This document shows, piece after piece, positions 1-11,722 of a stretch of DNA of 52,897 nucleotides. Both the position numbers and the translations under genes were made by a program. The stretch is from an uncultured Alkalilimnicola sp. (GTDB lineage Bacteria; Pseudomonadota; Gammaproteobacteria; Nitrococcales; AK92): assembly GCA_937951875.1 (NCBI GenBank), contig CALGAN010000086.1, positions 1 through 52,897 on the forward strand, given 5' to 3'. The notes beneath the pieces were generated by a model, which made no database searches, had not been told where the DNA came from, and worked only from the letters and a program-made list of their open reading frames with translations. Each line of letters begins with the position of its first letter. Within the stretch, counting starts at the first letter, position 1.

Positions 1-1968
<1,968 letters not shown>

Positions 1969-2002
1969 TCGCGGCGGACCGAGAGGTTCTCACCGACCGA
2001 GC

Positions 2003-2040
2003 AATGCCAGTCAGCTTCGCTGACTGGCATTTTTCTTTTC
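2003..2040. terminator. Intrinsic terminator between gyrB and plsC
   Basis: A perfect 12-bp stem AATGCCAGTCAG / CTGACTGGCATT (2003-2014 and 2020-2031) encloses a CTTCG loop. It is followed on the plus strand by a T-rich tail (2030-2039). It ends gyrB transcription. The stem begins with AA on the plus strand, so there is little U-tract for minus-strand termination. Confidence 0.93.
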
Positions 2041-2108
2041 AGCGGTAAGGCGCCGGTGCGCGAAATTGGTGGAAATACAGCAGGTTGCCGGGACAGGCGC
2101 CGCGGCTA

Positions 2109-2879
2109 TCAGTCGGCCGCCCGCTGGGGTTCGGGTTTGCGGAATGCCGGCGAGGTGATTTCCGCCATCTGCGCCTCGATCCACTGCTCGGCCAGGCGGG
2201 TGATCTCGGTGGGGGTCTTGCCTTTGGTCTCGATCACCGGACCGATGCGGACCTGGATGGTGCCGGGAAACTTGAGGAAGCGGTTGCGGCCCCACACTTC
2301 GCCGGCGTTGTGGGCCACCGGCACCACCGGCACGCCGGCACGCTCGGCCAGCAGGGCGCCGCCCGGCTGATACCGACCGCGCTCGCCCGGGGCGACCCGC
2401 GTGCCTTCCGGGAACACCACCACCCAGATTCCCTCCTTCAGGCGCTCGGTGCCTTGTTCGCACAGCGCGCGCATGGCCTTGGTGATCGCCGAGCGATCGA
2501 TGGCGATGGGCTTGAGCAGGCTGATGGCCCAGCCGAACACCGGCAGGCGGATCAGCTCGCGCTTGAGCACCCAGGTCTGGTACGGGAACCAGCGCTGCAG
2601 CGCCATGGTTTCCCAAGCCGACTGGTGCTTGGCCAGAATCACGCCGGCGCGGTCGCGGGGAATGTTCTCCACCCCCTGCACTTCGCAGCGCACGTTGCAG
2701 ACCAGCTCGAACCAGCGCAGGTTGAAGTGAGTCCAGCGCGTGATGAACCAATAGCGCGCCATGTACGGCAGCGGCGCGACCAGTAGCGACAGCAGGCCCC
2801 ACACCAGGGTGGAAAGCACATAGCCGATCATGTGCACCGTGGAGCGGAGCACGACCCCGACGGTAACGCGTTGTTTCAC
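2109..2879 (-). CDS. plsC: 1-acyl-sn-glycerol-3-phosphate acyltransferase
   Basis: Acylates lysophosphatidic acid to phosphatidic acid at the inner membrane. The protein is 256 residues. A hydrophobic N-terminal segment (about residues 8-40) precedes the acyltransferase block KHQSAWE, which is the HX4E variant (H85, E90) rather than HX4D, and the FPEGTR motif near residue 158. The GTG start at 2879-2877 is chosen because GGAG lies 7 nt upstream. An upstream extension through gmhB is only open because of high GC. It is the last gene of the glyQ-glyS-gmhB-plsC operon, 11 nt after gmhB. Confidence 0.92.
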   Translation of the reverse strand: MKQRVTVGVVLRSTVHMIGYVLSTLVWGLLSLLVAPLPYMARYWFITRWTHFNLRWFELVCNVRCEVQGVENIPRDRAGVILAKHQSAWETMALQRWFPYQTWVLKRELIRLPVFGWAISLLKPIAIDRSAITKAMRALCEQGTERLKEGIWVVVFPEGTRVAPGERGRYQPGGALLAERAGVPVVPVAHNAGEVWGRNRFLKFPGTIQVRIGPVIETKGKTPTEITRLAEQWIEAQMAEITSPAFRKPEPQRAAD

Positions 2880-2890
2880 GGACGGTCTCC

Positions 2891-3439
2891 TCAGAGCGCG
2901 CCGCCCAGTTCGCCAATCAGCCGATCGGCGACGGCGGCCAAGTCGTCGTACACTTCCGCGCCCAGGCTGTTGCCGGCCCGCTCGGTGTCCGCGCCGTTGC
3001 CGGTGCGAACCAGTATGGCCCGCGCGCCGACCGCCTGGGCGGCCTGGAGGTCGCGTTTGGAGTCGCCGATCACCGGTACGCCGGCCAGGGACTGACCGAA
3101 ATCGCGACCGATCTGGTGAAGCATGCCCGGCCGCGGCTTGCGGCACTCGCAGCTGTCGTCGGGGCCGTGCGGGCAGAAATAGATCGCCGCCAGCTCGCCG
3201 CCGGCCGTCTGGATCGCCGCCCGCATCTTGGCGTGGATGGCGTCCAGGGTCGCCTGGTCGAATAGGCCGCGCGCCAGGCCGGATTGGTTGGTGAACACCA
3301 CGACGTGGAAGCCCGCCCGGCAGAGCCGGGCGATCGCCTCCAGGCTGCCCGGGATGGGCTCCCACTCGTCGGACGATTTGACGAACGACGGCGAGTCGTG
3401 ATTGATCACGCCGTCGCGATCGAGGATGACGAGGCGCAC
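2891..3439 (-). CDS. gmhB: D-glycero-beta-D-manno-heptose 1,7-bisphosphate 7-phosphatase
   Basis: HAD-superfamily phosphatase of the ADP-heptose pathway for the LPS inner core. The protein is 182 residues, the normal family length. The nucleophile motif LDRDGVINHD is at residues 5-14, TNQSG is the second HAD motif, CPHGPDDSCECRKPRPG is the zinc-binding loop, and GDSKRDLQAA is the last acidic motif. It sits 7 nt after glyS and 11 nt before plsC, a common gammaproteobacterial arrangement. Confidence 0.94.
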   Translation of the reverse strand: MRLVILDRDGVINHDSPSFVKSSDEWEPIPGSLEAIARLCRAGFHVVVFTNQSGLARGLFDQATLDAIHAKMRAAIQTAGGELAAIYFCPHGPDDSCECRKPRPGMLHQIGRDFGQSLAGVPVIGDSKRDLQAAQAVGARAILVRTGNGADTERAGNSLGAEVYDDLAAVADRLIGELGGAL

Positions 3440-3446
3440 CTTGGCT

Positions 3447-5525
3447 TCAGGCCTCCGGCAGACGGGAGACGTCGGCCACCCGCAGGAACAGGTCGCCGAT
3501 GCGCTTGAGCAGCGCCAGACGATTGGCCTGCACCGCCGGGTCCTCGGCCATCACCAGCACTTTGTCGAAGAAGTTGTCCACTGGCGTGCGCAGCGCCGCC
3601 AGCCGGGTCAGCGCCTCGGCGTAGCGCGCCGCCTCGATCAGCGGCACCACCGCCTGCTCGGCGTCGCGCAGCGCGGCGTACAACGCCTGCTCCTCGGGCG
3701 CGACCAGCCGCTCGGCGACCACCTCGGTGGGCACCTCCCCTTCCACCTTGCGCAGGATGTTGCGGATGCGCTTGTTGGCGGCGGCCAGGCTGCCTGCCTC
3801 CGGCAGCGCCAGGAAGCCGCGGCAGGCCAGCAGCCGCCGGTGGAAGTCCAGCGGCCGGCGCGGCCGACAGACCGCCACCGCTTCGAACAACTCGGCGCCG
3901 ATGCCCTGCTCGGCGTAATAGCCGCGCAGCCGCTCAAGGCAGAAGTCGAACACCGTCTCCACCTGCGCCGCGGCGTTGAGCCCCGCCGGCAGCCGGCTGG
4001 CGGCCTGCTCCAGCAGGGCGACCAGGTCGACGTCGAGCTCACGCTCGATCAGGGTGCGCATCAGCCCCAGCGCCGCGCGCCGCAGGCCGAACGGGTCCTT
4101 GTCGCCGCTGGGGCCGCGGCCGATGGCGAAGATGCCCATCAGCGTGTCGGCCCGCTCGGCGCACGCCAGGATCTGGCCCAGCGCCGACGCCGGCGTGGTA
4201 TCACCGGCGAAGCGCGGCTGGTACTGCTCGTCCAGCGCCACCGCCACCTCCGCCGGCTCGCCGTCGTGCATGGCGTAGTAGCGGCCCATGATGCCCTGCA
4301 GCTCGGGGAACTCGCCGACCATCTCGGTACTGAGGTCGCACTTGGCCAGCCAGGCCGCGCGCACCGCCAGCGCCGCATCCCGGCCGAGCGCATGCGCCAG
4401 GTAGTCAGCCAGCGCCGCCACCCGCTCGGTCTTCTGATAGAGGCTGCCCAGCTGCTGCTGGAACACCACGTGCCGCTGGCCCTCGATGCGGGTTTCCAGC
4501 CGGACCTTGCGGTCCTGCTCCCAGAAGAAGGCGGCGTCGGTCAGGCGGGGCCGGATCACGCGTTCGTTGCCGGCCTGGACCACCGCCGGGTCGAGACTCT
4601 CGATGTTGGCGATGGTGATGAAGCGCGGCAGCAGCCGCCCCTCGCGGTCGCGCAGCGGGAAGTAGCGCTGGTGCCCCTGCATGCTGGAGATCAGCGCTTC
4701 GGCCGGTACGTCCAGGAAGCGCTCCTCGAAGCGGCCGACGATCGCCACCGGCCATTCCACCAGGGCGGTGACCTCGTCCAGCAGCTCCGGCTCGATCACC
4801 GCCTGGCCGCCATGGGCCTCGGCGGCGGCCTGCGCCTGGGCGCGGATCCGCTCGCGGCGCTGCTCGAAATCCACCAGCACACGGCCGGCCTCGGCCAGCT
4901 TGGTGACGTACTCGCGCGGATGGCCCAGGCTGATCGGCTCGGGATGATGGAAGCGGTGGCCGCGGGTGAGGCGGTCGCTGTCGATGTCGAACAGCCGCGC
5001 CGGCACCACCTCCTCGCCCAGCAGCAGCACCAGCCAGTGCACCGGGCGCACGAATTCGGCCTTGCCGGCGCCCCAGCGCATGCGCTTGGGGATGGGCAGG
5101 CGGTCGAGCGCGCGCTGCACCAGCGCCGGCAGCAGCGCCTTGGCCGGTTGGCCCGGACGGGTGCCTCGGTACACCAGCCAAGCGCCCTTGTCGGTTTCCA
5201 GCCGCTCCAGCTGATCCATGGTCACGCCGCAGGAACGGGCGAAGCCCTCGGCGGCCTTGGTGGGATTGCCGGCGGCGTCGTAGGCCGCGCTCAGCGCCGG
5301 CCCGCGGCGCTCGATGGCCTGATCGGGCTGCTGGGTGGCCAGCCCCTCGATCAGCACCGCCAGCCGCCGCGGCGTGGCGTAAGCGTGCACCGCGCCGTGC
5401 TCAAGCCCGGCCTCGTCGATGCCCTGCACCAGTTCGTCACGGAAAGCGTCGCGCAGTCGCAGCAGTGCCTTGGGCGGCAGCTCCTCGCTGCCGAGCTCGA
5501 CCAGGAAGTCCAATCGCTCAGTCAT
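3447..5525 (-). CDS. glyS: Glycine--tRNA ligase beta subunit
   Basis: Beta chain of the bacterial alpha2beta2 glycyl-tRNA synthetase, contributing tRNA recognition. The protein is 692 residues, close to E. coli GlyS at 689. It starts with the family signature LDFLVELGSEELPPKAL and carries YATPRRLAVLI and WGAGKAEFVRPVHWLV. Its ATG overlaps the glyQ stop as TGATG, so the two subunits are translationally coupled. The strand opposite it holds a long but non-genic frame. Confidence 0.97.
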   Translation of the reverse strand: MTERLDFLVELGSEELPPKALLRLRDAFRDELVQGIDEAGLEHGAVHAYATPRRLAVLIEGLATQQPDQAIERRGPALSAAYDAAGNPTKAAEGFARSCGVTMDQLERLETDKGAWLVYRGTRPGQPAKALLPALVQRALDRLPIPKRMRWGAGKAEFVRPVHWLVLLLGEEVVPARLFDIDSDRLTRGHRFHHPEPISLGHPREYVTKLAEAGRVLVDFEQRRERIRAQAQAAAEAHGGQAVIEPELLDEVTALVEWPVAIVGRFEERFLDVPAEALISSMQGHQRYFPLRDREGRLLPRFITIANIESLDPAVVQAGNERVIRPRLTDAAFFWEQDRKVRLETRIEGQRHVVFQQQLGSLYQKTERVAALADYLAHALGRDAALAVRAAWLAKCDLSTEMVGEFPELQGIMGRYYAMHDGEPAEVAVALDEQYQPRFAGDTTPASALGQILACAERADTLMGIFAIGRGPSGDKDPFGLRRAALGLMRTLIERELDVDLVALLEQAASRLPAGLNAAAQVETVFDFCLERLRGYYAEQGIGAELFEAVAVCRPRRPLDFHRRLLACRGFLALPEAGSLAAANKRIRNILRKVEGEVPTEVVAERLVAPEEQALYAALRDAEQAVVPLIEAARYAEALTRLAALRTPVDNFFDKVLVMAEDPAVQANRLALLKRIGDLFLRVADVSRLPEA

Positions 5526-6445
5526 CAGTTCTTCTCCTTCCCGGCCGCCAGCATCGGGAAGCCCAGCTTTTCGCGGGCGGCGTAATAGGCCTCGGCCACC
5601 GCGCGCGCCAGCGCGCGCACCCGCAGGATGTAGCCCTGGCGCTCGGTCACCGAAATGGCGCGGCGCGCATCGAGCAGGTTGAACGTGTGCGAGGCCTTCA
5701 GCACCATCTCGTAGGCCGGCAGCGGCAGCCCCAGGCCGATCAGGCGCTGGCTCTCGCGCTCGCAGGTGTCGAACCAGCGGAACAGGCTGTCGGTGTCGGC
5801 GTGTTCGAAGTTGTAGGCCGACATTTCCACTTCGTTCTGTTTGTAGACGTCGCCGTAGGTCACCGGCCCCTGCGGACCCACGGTCCAGATCAGGTCATAG
5901 ACCGTGGGCACGTTCTGGATGTACATCGCCAGGCGCTCCAGGCCATAGGTGATCTCCCCCATGACCGGCTCGCAGTCGAGGCCACCGACCTGTTGGAAAT
6001 AGGTGAACTGGGTGACCTCCATGCCGTTCAGCCAGACCTCCCAGCCCAGCCCCCAGGCGCCCAGGGTCGGCGACTCCCAGTTGTCCTCGACGAAGCGGAT
6101 GTCGTGCACCAGCGGGTCGAAGCCCAGCAGCTTCAGCGAGCCGAGGTAGAGCTCCTGGATGTTCAGCGGCGACGGCTTCATCACCACCTGGAACTGGTAG
6201 TAGTGCTGCAGCCGGTTGGGATTCTCGCCGTAGCGACCGTCGGTGGGACGGCGCGACGGCTGGACGTAGGCCGCGTTCCAGGGTTCGGGGCCGATCGCCC
6301 GCAGGAAGGTGGACGGGTGGAAGGTTCCGGCGCCGACCTCCATGTCGAGCGGCTGCATGATCACACAGCCCTGCTGTGCCCAATAGGTCTGCAGCGTCAG
6401 GATCAGCTCTTGGAAGGTCATGGGTTTGCTGGCGTTAGCAGGCAA
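5525..6445 (-). CDS. glyQ: Glycine--tRNA ligase alpha subunit
   Basis: Catalytic class II alpha chain of glycyl-tRNA synthetase. Family blocks include QPLDMEVGAGTFHP, PSRRPTDGRYGENPNR, FVEDNWESPTLGAWG and NLLDARRAISVTERQ. A TTG start at 6445-6443 (306 residues) is preferred because AGGGGG lies 5 nt upstream. The first ATG, at 6421, would be 29 nt from that ribosome site. First gene of the glyQ-glyS-gmhB-plsC operon. Confidence 0.95.
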   Translation of the reverse strand: MPANASKPMTFQELILTLQTYWAQQGCVIMQPLDMEVGAGTFHPSTFLRAIGPEPWNAAYVQPSRRPTDGRYGENPNRLQHYYQFQVVMKPSPLNIQELYLGSLKLLGFDPLVHDIRFVEDNWESPTLGAWGLGWEVWLNGMEVTQFTYFQQVGGLDCEPVMGEITYGLERLAMYIQNVPTVYDLIWTVGPQGPVTYGDVYKQNEVEMSAYNFEHADTDSLFRWFDTCERESQRLIGLGLPLPAYEMVLKASHTFNLLDARRAISVTERQGYILRVRALARAVAEAYYAAREKLGFPMLAAGKEKN

Positions 6446-6514
6446 GGCTGCCCCCTATTGGCTAAAGAAACTTTGCGGGATCGCCCGGGCAGGCAAATCT
6501 GAAATCCAGAATCG

Positions 6515-6549
6515 GCCCCAAGCGCCGTCGTCCGCCGTGCGCTTGGGGC
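6515..6549 (-). other. Stem-loop in the glyQ leader
   Basis: A perfect 11-bp inverted repeat GCCCCAAGCGC / GCGCTTGGGGC (6515-6525, 6539-6549) with a 13-nt loop. It lies between the predicted glyQ promoter and start codon, so it would form in the leader RNA. No T-run follows, so it is not a simple terminator. A role in mRNA stability or leader control is inference only. Confidence 0.55.
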
Positions 6550-6564
6550 TTGAACGGACGGGAA

Positions 6565-6593
6565 AGTATAGCCTGCACCGGTTTGGCGATGAA
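6565..6593 (-). promoter_or_regulatory. Candidate sigma-70 promoter for glyQ
   Basis: On the minus strand, TTCATC (6593-6588, 3/6 to consensus) and TATACT (6570-6565, 5/6) are separated by 17 bp. Transcription would start near 6558, giving a leader of about 110 nt that contains the 11-bp stem-loop. Confidence 0.5.
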
Positions 6594-6744
6594 GGCTGCG
6601 CGCCAGTCGGCATTGTCTGGCCCGAGGCTGCCGCCATCTGTTTTAAAAGGATGGCATTAGGACTAACATCTCGCCGCTTGCCGAGGATGAGCGAAGGCGT
6701 ATCGGACCGTGCCGGTCCTGCCGGCTCATATAGGGAATGTGGTG

Positions 6745-6761
6745 TGCACCAAGATGGGGCA
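6745..6761 (+). promoter_or_regulatory. NtrC-type operator 1 upstream of glnA
   Basis: TGCACC-AAGAT-GGGGCA matches the NtrC consensus TGCACC-N5-GGTGCA at 11 of 12 specified bases. Its centre lies about 131 bp before the predicted sigma-54 start, close to the distal enhancer position in E. coli glnA. Confidence 0.72.
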
Positions 6762-6775
6762 AATGCAAAGTGCGA

Positions 6776-6792
6776 CGCACTTTGGTGGTGCA
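6776..6792 (+). promoter_or_regulatory. NtrC-type operator 2 upstream of glnA
   Basis: CGCACT-TTGGT-GGTGCA keeps the GCAC-N7-GTGC core of an NtrC site, with 10 of 12 consensus bases. Its centre is 31 bp (three helical turns) from operator 1, which fits cooperative binding of two NtrC dimers. Confidence 0.7.
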
Positions 6793-6858
6793 AACTATTG
6801 GTGAGGTTTCTCGGCGTTTGCACTGATAGTGCGCGCACAATGCCTAGTTTGGTGCCGT

Positions 6859-6874
6859 TGGCATGGTTCGTGCT
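6859..6874 (+). promoter_or_regulatory. Sigma-54 promoter of glnA
   Basis: TTGGCATGGTTCGTGC has GG (6860-6861) and GC (6872-6873) exactly 10 bp apart and a good -24 box (TTGGCA). Transcription would start near 6885, about 60 nt before the glnA ATG. Together with the two NtrC sites this predicts induction under nitrogen limitation. Confidence 0.68.
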
Positions 6875-6945
6875 CACACCATAACCGACTTTCGTTACCG
6901 GCTGGCCCCGCCAGTCAATTTCATCTCTCCAGTGGAGGTCGAGGC

Positions 6946-8361
6946 ATGTCTCGCACGGCTGAGGACGTTCTAAAGCTCATCAAAGACAAGGAAATCAAGT
7001 ACGTAGATTTCCGCTTCACTGATACCAAGGGTAAGCAGCAGCATGTCACCGTGCCGGCGCGTACCATCGACCTGGACGTGTTCGAAAGCGGCAAGATGTT
7101 CGATGGCTCCTCGATCGCCGGCTGGAAGGGCATTAACGAGTCCGACATGATTCTGCTGCCGGATCCGGCCACCGCGGTGATCGATCCGTTCTTCGACGAG
7201 CCGACCCTGAACCTGGTCTGCGACATCATCGAGCCCAGCACCATGCAGGGCTACGAGCGCGATCCGCGCTCCATCGCCAAGCGGGCCGAGGCCTATCTGC
7301 AGTCCACCGGCATCGCCGACACCGCTTTCTTCGGTCCCGAGAACGAGTTCTTCATCTTCGACGACGTTCGCTGGGGCGCCGACATGAGCGGCTGCTTCTA
7401 CAAGATCGATTCCCAGGAAGCCGGCTGGAACTCGGAGAAGGTCTATCCGGACGGCAACATGGGGCACCGGCCCGGCGTCAAGGGTGGTTACTTCCCGGTG
7501 CCGCCGGTCGACAGCCTGCACGACATCCGCGCCGCCATGTGCGAGGCGCTGGAGGAAATGGGACTGGGGGTCGAAGTGCACCACCACGAGGTGGCGACCG
7601 CCGGCCAGTGCGAAATCGGCGTGAAGTTCGGCACGCTGGTGCGCAAGGCCGACGACGTGCAGACCCTGAAGTACGTGGTGCAGAACGTCGCCCACGCCTA
7701 CGGCAAGACGGCGACCTTCATGCCGAAGCCGCTGGTCGGCGACAACGGTTCGGGCATGCACGTGCACCAGTCGCTGGCGAAGGAAGGCAAGAACCTGTTC
7801 ACCGGCGACAAGTACGGTGGCCTGTCCGAGCTGGCGCTGTACTACATCGGCGGCATCATCAAGCACGCCCACGCCCTGAACGCGTTCACCAACCCGTCCA
7901 CCAACAGCTACAAGCGCCTGGTGCCGCACTTCGAGGCACCGGTGATGCTGGCCTACTCCGCGCGTAACCGCTCGGCGTCGATCCGCATTCCGTACGTCAC
8001 CAACCCGAAAGCGCGCCGCATCGAGGTCCGCTTCCCCGACTCGACCGCCAACCCGTATCTGGCCTTCGCCGCCATGATGATGGCCGGTCTGGACGGCATC
8101 CAGAACAAGATCCACCCCGGCGACGCCGCGGACAAGGATCTGTACGACCTGCCGCCGGAGGAAGAGAAGAACCTGCCGAAGGTGGCCTTCTCGCTGGAGC
8201 AGGCGCTGCAGGCGCTCGATCAGGATCGTGAGTTCCTGAAGAAGGGCGGCGTGTTCACCGACGACGTGATCGACTCCTACATCGCGCTGAAGATGGCCGA
8301 CGTCCAGCGCGTGCGCATGACCACCCATCCGGTGGAGTTCGATCTCTACTACAGCCTCTAA
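6946..8361 (+). CDS. glnA: Type I glutamine synthetase
   Basis: Makes glutamine from glutamate, ammonia and ATP; dodecameric cytosolic enzyme. 471 residues. FDGSSIAGW, GPENEFFIFD, VEVHHHEVATAGQCE (metal ligands) and the ATP loop KPLVGDNGSGMHVHQS are present. The adenylylation site LYDLPPEE is intact with Tyr400, so GlnE control is expected. The ATG at 6946 has GGAGG 7 nt upstream. Preceded by a sigma-54/NtrC promoter and followed by a strong terminator, then the ntrBC block. Confidence 0.98.
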   Translation: MSRTAEDVLKLIKDKEIKYVDFRFTDTKGKQQHVTVPARTIDLDVFESGKMFDGSSIAGWKGINESDMILLPDPATAVIDPFFDEPTLNLVCDIIEPSTMQGYERDPRSIAKRAEAYLQSTGIADTAFFGPENEFFIFDDVRWGADMSGCFYKIDSQEAGWNSEKVYPDGNMGHRPGVKGGYFPVPPVDSLHDIRAAMCEALEEMGLGVEVHHHEVATAGQCEIGVKFGTLVRKADDVQTLKYVVQNVAHAYGKTATFMPKPLVGDNGSGMHVHQSLAKEGKNLFTGDKYGGLSELALYYIGGIIKHAHALNAFTNPSTNSYKRLVPHFEAPVMLAYSARNRSASIRIPYVTNPKARRIEVRFPDSTANPYLAFAAMMMAGLDGIQNKIHPGDAADKDLYDLPPEEEKNLPKVAFSLEQALQALDQDREFLKKGGVFTDDVIDSYIALKMADVQRVRMTTHPVEFDLYYSL

Positions 8362-8385
8362 TACAGGCTGCGAGGCATCGGCACG

Positions 8386-8416
8386 ACGCAGGCCCCTCCG
8401 GGGCCTGCGTTTTTTT
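8386..8416 (+). terminator. Intrinsic terminator of glnA
   Basis: A perfect 11-bp stem ACGCAGGCCCC / GGGGCCTGCGT with a TCC loop, followed by a run of seven T. It separates glnA from the downstream DUF4124-ntrB-ntrC genes. Confidence 0.95.
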
Positions 8417-8468
8417 ATAGGCGGATGCCGTATTGTGGCCGTTCGGTCCTTGTCCTAAGCTGGGAAAC

Positions 8469-9044
8469 ATGAACAAGACCGTCGGTGTTCTGCTGTTGCT
8501 CGCCGCCGCGCTGGCCAACGCGGCCGAGGTCTATCGTTGGCGCGATGCCAACGGCGTCTGGCACTTCAGCGACAAGCCGCAGGCCGGTTCCGAAAAGATC
8601 GAGGTCAAGCCGGCACCGAGCGTCAAGATGGCGCCGGCCCCCTCGGCGCCCGCTGCGGAGCGCGCGACCACGACCGCGCCAGCGATCGTGCCCACCCTGA
8701 CTATCCTCGCGCCGGCGCCGGAGGCCACCATTCATAGCGCCGCTGGCGAGGTGGACGTGGCGGTCGGCATCGAGCCTGGGCTCGTCAGGGGCTATCAGCT
8801 GCGTATCCTGCTCGATGGTCAGGTGGTGGCTGGCCCTGGATCGTTGACCCAGGTGTCGTTGACCGGTCTCGATCGCGGCGCCCACACGGTCGGCGCTGAG
8901 CTGATCGACGCCAGCGGCCAAGTGGTGGCGCAAGCCGAGCCCCACACCTTTTACCTACACAAGCCCTCCATCTATCACCCGGCCCATCCGGCCAACCCTG
9001 CGAATCAGCAGAATCCCGCCAAGCCGTCCAAATCCGGCAAGTGA
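8469..9044 (+). CDS. DUF4124 domain-containing secreted protein
   Basis: 191 residues. A signal peptide (MNKTVGVLLLLAAALANA) is followed by the DUF4124 core EVYRWRDANGVWHFSDKP. A Pro/Ala-rich linker, an Ig-like beta segment (about residues 75-165) and a Pro/Asn-rich tail with repeated HPANPAN-type units follow. Function unknown; periplasmic location inferred. DUF4124 genes are often found between glnA and ntrB in gammaproteobacteria, as here. The ATG at 8469 is preferred because it begins the signal peptide directly. Confidence 0.82.
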   Translation: MNKTVGVLLLLAAALANAAEVYRWRDANGVWHFSDKPQAGSEKIEVKPAPSVKMAPAPSAPAAERATTTAPAIVPTLTILAPAPEATIHSAAGEVDVAVGIEPGLVRGYQLRILLDGQVVAGPGSLTQVSLTGLDRGAHTVGAELIDASGQVVAQAEPHTFYLHKPSIYHPAHPANPANQQNPAKPSKSGK

Positions 9045-9094
9045 CCCGCTGTGGGCACGGCGCTGGCCGTGGCCGCTTGTGTGCCAAGCCGCAG

Positions 9095-9126
9095 TATGAT
9101 GATCGGCGATGCACTATTTTGGTGCA
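9095..9126 (+). promoter_or_regulatory. NtrC-type operator over a candidate ntrB promoter
   Basis: TGCACT-ATTTT-GGTGCA (9110-9126) fits the NtrC consensus at 11 of 12 bases. Just upstream is a -10-like TATGAT (9095-9100) with no good -35. With a start near 9107 the operator would cover the first transcribed bases, which is the position for autorepression, as known for E. coli glnL. The direction of the effect is inferred from geometry. Confidence 0.65.
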
Positions 9127-9217
9127 TGGATCGGCTCGACGCACCCTTATCTCGGGCGTAAATGCAGCGCCAGGCCGCTATCTCGGACTTGGTAAGAATT
9201 TTGCACAGATTTCGAAC

Positions 9218-10268
9218 ATGGCGTCGAACAAACGAACCGTATCCAATCTTGCCGAGTACCTGAGTACCGCCTTGGTGCTGCTCGATGCCGAGGCGCGTAT
9301 TCGCTACATGAATCCTGCCGCCGAAGCGCTATTCGGGGTCAGCGCTCGCCAGATGATGGGGCAGTCGCTGGCCCAGCTGGCCGACGGCGCCGATCAGCTG
9401 CTGGCCGCGGTCGAGCAGGCGCGCGCCAGTGGCGTTGCCTACACCGATCGCGAGCGGCGCATGTACGTGCTCGGCCAGCAGGCCATCACCGTCGATTGCA
9501 CCATCACGCCCCTGTCCGATCAGCAGGTGCTGCTGGAGCTGGCTCAGCTCGACCGGCATCTGCGGATCAGCCGCGAGCAACTGCTGATCGCCCAGAACCG
9601 CGCCATCCGCGAGCTGATTCGCGGCCTGGCGCACGAGATCAAGAACCCGCTGGGCGGGTTGCGCGGCGCCGCGCAGCTGCTGGAGCGCGAGCTGCAGCGG
9701 CCGGAGCTCAAGGAGTACACCCAGATCATCATCGGCGAGGCCGATCGCCTGCAGAAGCTGGTCGACGGCATGAACGGACCGACCGGCGCGCCCAAGCAGT
9801 ACCGGCCGTTGAACATCCACGAGGTGCTGGAGCGGGTGCGGCAGCTGGTGCAGGCCGAGGCGCCGGACGGCGTCACCATCGTGCGTGATTACGACCCCAG
9901 CATCCCGCCGCTGATGGGCGAGCCCGATCAGCTGATCCAGGCGGTGCTCAACATCATGCGCAACGCGCTGCAGGCGGTGGGCCGCCAGGGCACGATCGTG
10001 GTCCGCACCCGCACGCAGCGCCGGTTCACCATCGGCGACACTGTCCACAAGCTGGTGGTGCGGGTCGACATCGTCGACAACGGTCCGGGCGTCGATCCGG
10101 ATGTGATCGACAAGATTTTCTATCCCATGGTTACCACCCGTGCCGAGGGCACCGGTCTGGGCCTGCCGATCGCTCAGACCCTGGTCAACCAGCATGGAGG
10201 CTTGATCGAGTGTGTCAGCGAGCCGGGCGAAACCGTTTTTACGATCTGGCTACCCTTGGAGGGCGAGC

Positions 10269-10279
<11 letters not shown>
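9218..10279 (+). CDS. ntrB: Nitrogen regulation sensor histidine kinase NtrB
   Basis: Controls NtrC phosphorylation in response to nitrogen status through PII. 353 residues, near the 349 of E. coli NtrB. An N-terminal PAS domain (about 10-120) is followed by the H-box LAHEIKNPLGG with phospho-acceptor His139, then NIMRNALQA (N-box), DNGPGVD (G1) and GTGLGLPIA (G2). The ATG at 9218 has only a weak ribosome site, but its length fits. The 3' end overlaps ntrC by 11 bp. Confidence 0.95.
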
Positions 10280-11666
<1,387 letters not shown>

Positions 11667-11722
11667 CGCGGCGGGCGCCGGGCGTTGCGCCGGCGCACGG
11701 TGGCGGGCGACAATCCGCCGCC

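Larger units (their letters stand above)
6446..6945. other. 500-bp divergent control region between glyQ and glnA
   Basis: No convincing gene was found. The left side holds the glyQ promoter and leader hairpin. The right 200 bp holds two NtrC-type operators and a sigma-54 promoter for glnA. Open frames across it on both strands have low-complexity translations and no ribosome sites. Confidence 0.7.

Noticed and set aside
3402..5585. A 727-codon open frame on the plus strand
   Set aside because: It lies wholly opposite glyS/glyQ; its translation is rich in Gln, His, Arg and Leu, as high-GC antisense frames are. No family motif.
6819..6832. A possible third NtrC site before glnA
   Set aside because: GCAC and GTGC are only 5 bp apart instead of 7, so it does not fit the dimer spacing.
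6455..6877. A 140-codon minus-strand frame between glyQ and glnA
   Set aside because: It covers the glnA sigma-54 promoter and NtrC sites, has no ribosome site and no recognisable fold.
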